Part shown: positions 1-5,663 of the stretch, piece by piece | Layout of the letters: the number at the start of each line of letters is the position of its first letter | How positions within the stretch are numbered: the first letter of the stretch is position 1 | From: an uncultured Victivallaceae bacterium | GTDB taxonomy: Bacteria > Verrucomicrobiota > Lentisphaeria > Victivallales > Victivallaceae | DNA: 6,461 bases | Direction of reading: 5' to 3' | NCBI GenBank assembly: GCA_934663655.1 | Contig: CAKUKT010000157.1 | Span: 1-6,461, forward strand | Made by a program: the position numbers and the translations under genes | Notes under the pieces: model-generated | What the model was told of the DNA's origin: nothing | Database searches by the model: none | The model's input: the letters and a program-made list of their open reading frames with translations, nothing else

Positions 1-993
1 GCCGTGCCCGGCCAGCGGTTTCTCCGCCGTCATCAGCGCACAACTGCGCAGATAGTCGGCGCGTTCGGCCATCGAACCAAAGCCCCGGCCCAGAACTCCC
101 GCCGCCAGCGCACCGCCACCCACAAGCAGCAAAAATGCCGCCAGCGCCGCAATTCGCCACCACTTCCGCCGCAACGAGGTCACCCCCCAGCCGCATGCCG
201 CCGCCAACGCCGCCAGCAACGCGCCGCGGCTGCGCGCGAGGATGAATGCTCCACCCGCCAATACCGCGCCGAACAGCCAGAACAGCCACATCGACAATTT
301 TACCGGCTCAAAACGTTCCGACCAGCAGCGCAGCACAAGCATCGTCAACGGCAGCAGCATCACCAGATAGCCGGCCAGCACATTGCTGGAAGTAAAAGGC
401 GCACTGACCCGGGTCTCTGAAACCAGCTTCGCCCGGATTGCGCCTCCCTGAATTATCCCTTCAGCTTCCTGACGCGCCACAAATTCCCGCATCTCGTCAA
501 AACCCCACAGGTACTGACGCCAGGCGACAATTCCCGCCAGCAACACCCCTGCGGCCATCACCCCCGCCAGCTGATTCCGCCATTCCGGATGACGTTCCAG
601 CATCAGCCAGACCGCCAGCACGTAAGCACCGATTCCCGCCAGATGCAACGTCTGGGTCTGCGCAACCTCGATTTCCGCGCATCCGAACCATCCCGGCAAC
701 GCCGCAATCAGCCAGCCGAAACTCCAGAACAGCGCGACCAGAGCGGAGAAACTCCGGAAACGAAACGGGGGAAACGCCGCCAGCGCCAGCAACAACACCG
801 CACCGGAAACGATCCCGAAACTCTGCGCCGGCCAGGTGATCAGCAGCCATTCCCAGACCGCAAGCGGATAGTGTCCGGAACTCTCGGGCATCACCGCCAG
901 CGTACCATATTTCAACGGCAGCAGCAACGTCAACGCCGATATCACGATTCCGGCCGTCTTCTCCAGCAGACTCACCCGACGCGTCATCACCAT
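1..993 (-). CDS. O-antigen ligase/polymerase family membrane protein (Wzy_C-like), 3' end cut by window edge
   Basis: I translated this by hand: 331 codons are open from the ATG at 993 to the left edge, with no stop, so the C-terminus is missing. The protein is strongly hydrophobic, with likely membrane helices near residues 13-30, 59-75, 82-99, 116-132, 142-158, 203-222, 236-253 and 280-300. Family hallmarks are seen in order: an R-x-SAPFTSSNVLAGYL stretch (195-210), a helix ending in an SRG motif (255-257), and R-x-DYL followed by MTAEKPLAGHG (311-331), matching the 'RxxYw...rPlxGxG' pattern of the O-antigen ligase/polymerase superfamily. Known members join or polymerise lipid-linked glycans on the periplasmic side of the inner membrane. 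The exact substrate cannot be read here; a bacterial O-glycosylation ligase is also possible. It begins 21 bp after the purU stop, preceded by GGAGG at 1005-1009, 11 bp from the ATG; a second in-frame ATG lies at 987. It probably shares the purU transcript. Confidence 0.82.
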   Translation of the reverse strand, partial: MVMTRRVSLLEKTAGIVISALTLLLPLKYGTLAVMPESSGHYPLAVWEWLLITWPAQSFGIVSGAVLLLALAAFPPFRFRSFSALVALFWSFGWLIAALPGWFGCAEIEVAQTQTLHLAGIGAYVLAVWLMLERHPEWRNQLAGVMAAGVLLAGIVAWRQYLWGFDEMREFVARQEAEGIIQGGAIRAKLVSETRVSAPFTSSNVLAGYLVMLLPLTMLVLRCWSERFEPVKLSMWLFWLFGAVLAGGAFILARSRGALLAALAAACGWGVTSLRRKWWRIAALAAFLLLVGGGALAAGVLGRGFGSMAERADYLRSCALMTAEKPLAGHG

Positions 994-1014
994 CCCGGAA
1001 CTTCCCTCCCAAAT

Positions 1015-1860
1015 TTAAAGTACGATGGTCCGGCGTCCGGAGACGATAATCCGATGCTCAAGATGCGCCCGTACCGCCCGCGTCAATACCCGGCGTTCAA
1101 TGTCGCGACCGATTTCCCGCAACTCCGCCGGTGTATTCTCATGGCTGATCCGTTCGACATCCTGTTCGATTATCGGCCCTTCATCGAGATCGGCGGTCGC
1201 GTAATGCGCCGTCGCCCCGATCATCTTCACGCCCCGCTTCCAGGCCCGCTGGTAGGGGTTGCCGCCCTGGAACGCCGGAAGAAATGCATGATGAATATTG
1301 ATGATCCGTTCCGGATAGTGCGAAATGAAATCATCCGAGAGAATCCGCATATAACGGGCCAGCACCACCAGATCGACATGATGATGATCGAGAAGTTCCA
1401 GCACCTTCGCCTCCTGCTCGCGTTCGCGCCCCTTTTCGATCGGGCAGCAGAAATAGGGCACCCGGAAACGGTCGGCAACCGCCTCCAGATCCGGATGGTT
1501 GCTGATCACCAGCACCACTTCGCCGCCAAGGGTCTTCTCTTCGGCGCGCACCAACAGATCATAAAGGCAGTGGGAAGTCTTCGAAACCATCAACGCCACC
1601 CGCTGCGGATCACTGTTGAAATAGAGATGATAACTCAAACCCATTTCCGCTGCCAGCCGGGCAAACTCCTCGTCAAGCTGTTTGCGCGTGATATCACTCT
1701 CTATCGCCACCGAGACCCGCATGAAATAACGGTTTTCCTCGGGTTCGGTGTACTGGCTGCAATGAAGAATATTCAGATCATGCGAATAGAGAAAACCGCA
1801 TATTCCGGCTTGCAGCCCCTTGCGGTCGGCGGATTGAATCAGAAATGTCGCGGTGCGCAT
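1015..1860 (-). CDS. purU: Formyltetrahydrofolate deformylase
   Basis: PurU hydrolyses 10-formyltetrahydrofolate to formate and tetrahydrofolate in the cytoplasm. In E. coli this balances the one-carbon pool and supplies formate to PurT in purine synthesis. The 281 residues match the family length (E. coli about 280). An N-terminal ACT regulatory domain (about 5-80) precedes a formyltransferase-fold catalytic domain (about 88-270). The catalytic triad expected from PurN/PurU is present: N188 and H190 in IINIHHAFLPAF, and D226 in ATADLDEGPIIEQD. The signatures VVLARYMRILS (165-175) and GATAHY, and the C-terminal RRTIVL, closely follow E. coli PurU. The ATG at 1860 has a strong AAAGGAG site at 1866-1872, 5 bp upstream. 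It follows a 111-bp gap with a promoter candidate, so it likely starts its own transcript. The ACT domain and length exclude PurN. The gene looks intact. Confidence 0.96.
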   Translation of the reverse strand: MRTATFLIQSADRKGLQAGICGFLYSHDLNILHCSQYTEPEENRYFMRVSVAIESDITRKQLDEEFARLAAEMGLSYHLYFNSDPQRVALMVSKTSHCLYDLLVRAEEKTLGGEVVLVISNHPDLEAVADRFRVPYFCCPIEKGREREQEAKVLELLDHHHVDLVVLARYMRILSDDFISHYPERIINIHHAFLPAFQGGNPYQRAWKRGVKMIGATAHYATADLDEGPIIEQDVERISHENTPAELREIGRDIERRVLTRAVRAHLEHRIIVSGRRTIVL

Positions 1861-1882
1861 GGCAACTCCTTTGAAATAAAAT

Positions 1883-1911
1883 ATCGCGGTCGTCTAAAAT
1901 ACCACCGCGAT
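1883..1911 (-). repeat. Perfect 8-bp inverted repeat: candidate operator or weak terminator hairpin
   Basis: The arms ATCGCGGT (1883-1890) and ACCGCGAT (1904-1911) are exact reverse complements separated by 13 bp. Their centres are 21 bp apart, about two helical turns, which suits a dimeric DNA-binding protein. One arm lies in the spacer of the putative purU promoter and the other falls near the expected transcription start, so a bound protein would block initiation. Alternatively, in minus-strand RNA the arms form a stem with a 13-nt loop followed by ATTTTATTT, which could act as a poor intrinsic terminator for the upstream operon. The repeat is seen directly; its function is inferred. Confidence 0.5.
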
Positions 1912-1924
1912 CACCGAATTTCAA
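1896..1924 (-). promoter_or_regulatory. Putative sigma70-type promoter for purU
   Basis: Reading the minus strand, a -35-like TTGAAA (1919-1924) is followed by exactly 17 bp and a -10-like TATTTT (1896-1901). The predicted start is near 1889, giving a 5' leader of about 29 nt that contains the AAAGGAG ribosome binding site at 1866-1872. It lies in the only sizeable intergenic gap, directly ahead of purU. Each hexamer differs from the E. coli consensus at one or two positions. It is a sequence match only. Confidence 0.55.
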
Positions 1925-1971
1925 CCGCCCTCCCCCCACGCAAAGTCCGTCCCCGGGGAGTGCAATCATCA

Positions 1972-4182
1972 TCACAGCCGCAGCAGATCCACCCGACAGG
2001 AGTCAATCACCCCTTCCGGTCGGATCGTAAACTGGTAGACCTCTCCCGGCGCGGCGAAAAGCGCCGGATAAATTCCGCCACCGAATGAAATGAAACTGCG
2101 GCTCTCCCCGCCATCTAAATAGCGGAGCGTGACCCGGAATCCCAGATCATAATCAATCCGACAGCAGAGCCGCGCCGCAATGATCAGCAGACCGGAGGTA
2201 TCGACAGCTCCCCGCAACTCCACTTCGCGGAGCGGAGAAGGAATCGGTCTTCCCCAGGCCGACCACTCCTCATCGCTGAAAGCGGTGACCGGAACCGGCG
2301 GCTTCGGCACCCCCGGAACCCGTTCAAAAAGCAGCAACAGCCGTTCGTCGAGGTAGGCGTGGTGGAGCAGCTGCCAATCCGGGGAAGCCAGCAGTTTACG
2401 CCCCAGCCGATCTTCACCGTACATCGGCGAAAAACCCTCCACGAAAACATAACGGCGCAGCGGACGCTGCGGATCATCATCATAATCGATGAATACCTCA
2501 TTGCGCATTATGAAGTGACTCGCAATCCGCGGTCCGGCAGTCAATTCCGCACCGGGTTCGATGAATTCGGCAAATTCCGCCACCAGCGGCCGCGCGTCAC
2601 TCCAGGAGAAAAGTCGCGGATCCCACCCCGGCAACCCCGGCGTCTGCGTGAAAAAGGCGGCACAGAACAGTGTCGACACCCACATGCCCGCCATCCGGCC
2701 GCGTCCTGCCGCCGCCCCGGAAACCTTGCCGAGCCACCAGGAACCGGTTTCACCACCGGCACGCAGGCGCTCATTCAGCCGTTTCGCCCCCATCAACACC
2801 GAAACCACCAGCACAATCACCATCACCGCCTGATAGTGACGAAGCACCGTCTGCGAATCAAAACGGTTGTCAACCGAAACCATCAGCAGATCCGGCAGCA
2901 ACGCCACCCAGCACCATATCCCTCCGTATCCCATCCAGATGAAGGGAAGAAACAACGTCAGCCAGAAAAAGAAATTGTGGAGCGTAAAAAGCGAACCGAA
3001 AAATTCCCGGGGACGCAACACCGGCGATAAAGCGATTTCCGCGACCGAACCGCCCAGTTGCGGGAAAAAGCTGGTATGAATATAGACCTCATCCGGCGGG
3101 TTGAAACACGGCATCAACACTCCGATCACCAGCAACGCGCCAATCAGTCCCGCCGCCGCCAGTATTGCGCCGAGGCGCCGCCGCCCGTGCAGAATCAGCG
3201 CCACCCCCCAGCCGAACCACATGAAACCAATCGTCTCCCGAATGCCGAACGAAAAGAGTATCAGCACCACCGCCGCCGGATACCATTTGCGCAGCCAGCA
3301 CCAGACGACAGCGAGCACCACCGGAAAGAACATAAGTACTTCATGAAATCCATCCAGCAGCGGCAGATTGAGATTCACAATCCCGGGAATCACCAGATAC
3401 CAGAGCGCATAACCGAGCGCTTCCCGGGGGGCCATTCCGAGCTCCCGGGCGATCAGCAATACGAAAATCGCCCCGGAACAGACCAGCAGCGAGCCGGCAA
3501 AGAAAAACGCCCACTCCGACTGCAGAGCCACCACCGGCAACAGCACGATCAACGACGGACAGAAACGCGCCCCCAGAAAACTGCCGCCGGAATTGTTGAT
3601 CTCCAGCGGACGCCCCTTGAAGACATTGTTCAACGCCTCAAAATAGTGGCCCCAGTCCAGCCATTGCATCGCCAGACGGGAAAACGAAAAATATTGCCAC
3701 CACGCACCCCACAACGCCGCCGCCAGCACCGCCAGCGATACGGTGATCAAAGCACCGCGGGCGCTCACCCGGAGCCGGGCAAAAGGCGAGACATCCAGCC
3801 GGGCAAATACCCGTCCGGCGCACAAGCCGGCAATCGCCGCCACCAGAATCAGCGATGCAAAAGACAGTTCACACCAGTAGAAGGCCGCCAGCACCGCCAT
3901 CGGGAAGTTCGCCGCCCAGAAGTCGCTCACCAGCGATTCACTCCGCCCGTAACGGCGCTGCAGCAGAAATACTCCGAGAAACCACAGCAGCGCCGCCCCG
4001 CCGCCGGAAATCCGGCAGGATAAGTCGATCGGAAAACTCTGCACCAGCTGATAGCGGAGATCAACAAAACGCAACGCGAAAATACGGGTCGCCGCTCCGG
4101 CGCATAACACCGCACCCGCCACCGGATGCAGCGCCGGATAAGCCGTAAGCCACCCCGGTAATTTTCCCGACGCACTCATCAT
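1972..4182 (-). CDS. DUF2079-family multi-pass membrane protein with extended N- and C-termini
   Basis: This is a 736-residue polytopic protein with no assigned biochemical function. The core resembling DUF2079 spans about 143-580. It starts with a helix and then LDWGHYFEALNNVFKGRPL (175-193), like the family's 'DlGxfxQalxNxxxG' motif, followed by DGFHEVLMFFP (277-287) and a RETIG motif (315-319) where the family often has a KED-type motif. I see roughly 14 hydrophobic segments, including about 18-36, 60-76, 92-125, 143-161, 224-246, 280-297, 300-332, 338-358, 402-435, 449-465 and 498-511. The region after 515 is soluble; its first part (about 530-585, ELTAGPRIASHFIMRNEVFI...YVFVE) looks like the usual DUF2079 tail. 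The last 100 or so residues look beta-rich and I cannot place them. The ATG overlaps the upstream stop as ATGA (4179-4182); a second ATG follows at 4179. The upstream GGGTGGG is a poor, badly spaced ribosome site, so translational coupling is likely. The family's glycosyltransferase-C-like architecture suggests an envelope or glycolipid role, which is inference. Confidence 0.85.
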   Translation of the reverse strand: MMSASGKLPGWLTAYPALHPVAGAVLCAGAATRIFALRFVDLRYQLVQSFPIDLSCRISGGGAALLWFLGVFLLQRRYGRSESLVSDFWAANFPMAVLAAFYWCELSFASLILVAAIAGLCAGRVFARLDVSPFARLRVSARGALITVSLAVLAAALWGAWWQYFSFSRLAMQWLDWGHYFEALNNVFKGRPLEINNSGGSFLGARFCPSLIVLLPVVALQSEWAFFFAGSLLVCSGAIFVLLIARELGMAPREALGYALWYLVIPGIVNLNLPLLDGFHEVLMFFPVVLAVVWCWLRKWYPAAVVLILFSFGIRETIGFMWFGWGVALILHGRRRLGAILAAAGLIGALLVIGVLMPCFNPPDEVYIHTSFFPQLGGSVAEIALSPVLRPREFFGSLFTLHNFFFWLTLFLPFIWMGYGGIWCWVALLPDLLMVSVDNRFDSQTVLRHYQAVMVIVLVVSVLMGAKRLNERLRAGGETGSWWLGKVSGAAAGRGRMAGMWVSTLFCAAFFTQTPGLPGWDPRLFSWSDARPLVAEFAEFIEPGAELTAGPRIASHFIMRNEVFIDYDDDPQRPLRRYVFVEGFSPMYGEDRLGRKLLASPDWQLLHHAYLDERLLLLFERVPGVPKPPVPVTAFSDEEWSAWGRPIPSPLREVELRGAVDTSGLLIIAARLCCRIDYDLGFRVTLRYLDGGESRSFISFGGGIYPALFAAPGEVYQFTIRPEGVIDSCRVDLLRL

Positions 4183-4451
4183 CCCACCCGGATCCGGCGC
4201 AGTTTTGCGTAGCGGTAGACCAGCAGTGTATCGGTCAGCACCATCAGCAGATTGAGAAGGTAAAGCCAGATCACCCAGTCGGTTTCCGGCTGGAGCAGTT
4301 TATTGATGATCCCCGCGACATAACCGATGGAGATCAACCAGAGAAACAGCAGGCTCTTGCCGGCTGGATTCTTCGCCCGGATCGTCTTGAGAATCGCCAA
4401 CGGCCAGCTGGCCCCGAAACAGATCATCATCACCGCTTCAAAAAAACTCAT
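4179..4451 (-). CDS. Small PQ-loop/SemiSWEET-like three-helix membrane protein
   Basis: This 90-residue protein has three clear membrane helices, near 4-21, 33-53 and 57-79, the layout of a SemiSWEET half-transporter that would work as a dimer. Helix 1 carries FGASWPLAILKTIRAK (12-27), where the SWP element sits at the place of the PQ motif, and a basic loop NPAGKSLLF (28-36) leads into helix 2, which contains GYVAGIINKLL (43-53). Helix 3 has YLLNLLM (64-70). The tail (78-90) is basic. I recall similar unnamed small proteins in anaerobic bacteria. Characterised SemiSWEETs carry sugars, but the substrate here is unknown. The start at 4451 is well supported: it overlaps the ftsZ stop as ATGA (4448-4451), and AAGGAG (4459-4464) lies 7 bp upstream inside ftsZ. 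It is thus co-translated with ftsZ and, by another ATGA, with the DUF2079 gene. Confidence 0.8.
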   Translation of the reverse strand: MSFFEAVMMICFGASWPLAILKTIRAKNPAGKSLLFLWLISIGYVAGIINKLLQPETDWVIWLYLLNLLMVLTDTLLVYRYAKLRRIRVG

Positions 4452-5641
4452 TTCCGCGCTCCTTCTCCGCGTCCGTTGTCGATCACAATCCGCCGCCGGA
4501 CAAAAGTGGGGATATCCAGATCCTCGTTATTCCAGTGAACCGGGGTAGTACGTTCCATGATTCCCTTGTCCACCGGATCAAGCGACAGCGTCAACTGAAC
4601 CGCGCCGTTCTCCTCCGGAGCCGCCGCCCGCCGACTCCGCCCGCGCCGGGGTTGCACCTCCGGTACCGGAAGTTCGGCCCGTTCATCGAACTTGATCGCC
4701 AGCGCGGTCAACTGCAACATGCCTTCCCATTCCGGAGAACTGCTCGCAGCAACCAGCAGTTCCGCCTCCGGATTCAAATGACGGCACGCCTCTTCCAGCG
4801 TCGCCCGGGTTTCCCCGATCGAAAGTCCCGGTCCGCTCAGCAACGACAGTAAAATGGCATCGGCTTCCAACAACCTTGACGCCCCCCCGCACCAGGGAGA
4901 ACTCAACAAACTGTCCATCGCGGTGGCCACCCGCTTTTCCGGAACAACCTCCGCACCGGCGATTCCGACCCCGAGACTGCAGAAACTCTTACGGCGCTTG
5001 AGCAGCGCGGAAAAACCGGAAAAATCGGCGTTGAAGAGATTTTCCGCTCCGAGCAGCGCCACCAACGCCAACACCGTCCGGGCCAGCTCCCGGTCGGCCG
5101 CCTCGAAGGCCTCCGCCAGCGGAGTCGCCGCGTCAAGCGAGGAAAACAACAGATCATTGGGCAACGCAATCACCGCATCGGCAACCGAAATCAATTCGCC
5201 CTCCAGCGTTCGTTCGGCCAGTTTGCGCCGGCTGTGACCTTCCAGTGTGAAGGGAAGCGTCAACAGAAACAACGCCGGCACCCGCAGTTTCGAGCATATC
5301 CCCGGAATCACCGAAACCCCGCCGGTGCCGGCTCCTCCTCCGAGTCCGGCAACGACAATCAACGCCTCACTGCCGGACAACAGCTTTTCCAGCTGGCTGC
5401 GCTCATGGGCAAAAGCACGCTGACCATCAAGCTCTCGACCGCCACACCCGCGTCCGTTGCGCCAGAGTTCGCCGGCCAGCAACCGTGACTCCGGAGCCAG
5501 ACCGCTGGCCGCCAGCGCTTCCCGATCAGTGTCGGCGGCCAGCAACCGCAAGCCGGCAGCAGCTGAACTGCCCGCCAACTCCCGCATCACCCGGCACCCG
5601 GCTCCACCCAGTGCCAAAACCGTGATATTCCTGACACTCAT
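4448..5641 (-). CDS. ftsZ: Divergent cell division protein FtsZ with altered GTPase site
   Basis: FtsZ is the tubulin-like GTPase that polymerises into the division ring and is tethered to the membrane by FtsA. The 397 residues follow FtsZ throughout: T1 loop LGGAGCRV (11-18), T2 AADTD (35-39), T3 GRGCGG (63-68), T4 signature GLGGGAGTGG (99-108), TLPFTLEG (128-135), ALPNDLL (159-165), and T7 NADFSGF (204-210). A variable linker (about 320-374) leads to the C-terminal peptide LDIPTFVRRR (375-384), matching the DIPxFL-type peptide that binds FtsA and ZipA in other bacteria, then a 13-residue tail. Oddities by alignment to E. coli FtsZ: D212 is G209 (codon 5015-5017), D187 is R184, N186 is D183, N43 is D37 and N24 is R17. 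E138 and R142 are kept as E134 and R138. The ATG has AGGAG at 5651-5655, 9 bp upstream. The gene lies 22 bp after ftsA. The family call is firm; normal GTP turnover is doubtful. Confidence 0.93.
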   Translation of the reverse strand: MSVRNITVLALGGAGCRVMRELAGSSAAAGLRLLAADTDREALAASGLAPESRLLAGELWRNGRGCGGRELDGQRAFAHERSQLEKLLSGSEALIVVAGLGGGAGTGGVSVIPGICSKLRVPALFLLTLPFTLEGHSRRKLAERTLEGELISVADAVIALPNDLLFSSLDAATPLAEAFEAADRELARTVLALVALLGAENLFNADFSGFSALLKRRKSFCSLGVGIAGAEVVPEKRVATAMDSLLSSPWCGGASRLLEADAILLSLLSGPGLSIGETRATLEEACRHLNPEAELLVAASSSPEWEGMLQLTALAIKFDERAELPVPEVQPRRGRSRRAAAPEENGAVQLTLSLDPVDKGIMERTTPVHWNNEDLDIPTFVRRRIVIDNGRGEGARK

Positions 5642-5650
5642 CCTCAGTTG

Positions 5651-5655
5651 CTCCT
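5651..5655 (-). promoter_or_regulatory. Ribosome binding site of ftsZ
   Basis: AGGAG lies 9 bp ahead of the ftsZ ATG within the 22-bp ftsA-ftsZ gap. It fixes the ftsZ start at 5641 and argues that ftsZ, unlike the two genes after it, has an independent initiation site outside the preceding coding sequence. Confidence 0.75.
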
Positions 5656-5663
5656 ATACCCGG

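Noticed and set aside
497..1012. 171-codon minus-strand open frame beginning at a TTG
   Set aside because: It lies in another frame of the ligase-family gene. The frame ending at codon 1-3 gives continuous hydrophobic helices and family motifs, whereas this one gives Gly/Arg/Asp-rich sequence.
1930..1960. Inverted repeat CTCCCC/GGGGAG after the DUF2079 stop as a terminator
   Set aside because: The stem is only 6 bp with a 19-nt loop in C/G-run sequence, has no T-run after it, and competes with the self-complementary CCCCGGGG at 1951-1958.
589..2088. 499-codon plus-strand open frame across purU and the ligase gene
   Set aside because: It is antisense to two well-supported genes, is rich in Arg, Gln, Pro and His as expected of GC-rich antisense frames, and shows no domain. 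It also runs across the purU promoter gap.
3058..4023. 321-codon plus-strand open frame opposite the DUF2079 gene
   Set aside because: Composition is dominated by Arg, Gln, His and Pro with no motif, typical of the antisense of a hydrophobic GC-rich gene.
4448..5641. Possibility that this is a CetZ, TubZ or other tubulin-like paralogue rather than FtsZ
   Set aside because: It sits directly after ftsA and has an FtsZ-type C-terminal peptide, IPNDxLL-like motif and collinear T1-T7 loops. Only the nucleotide-site residues are unusual.
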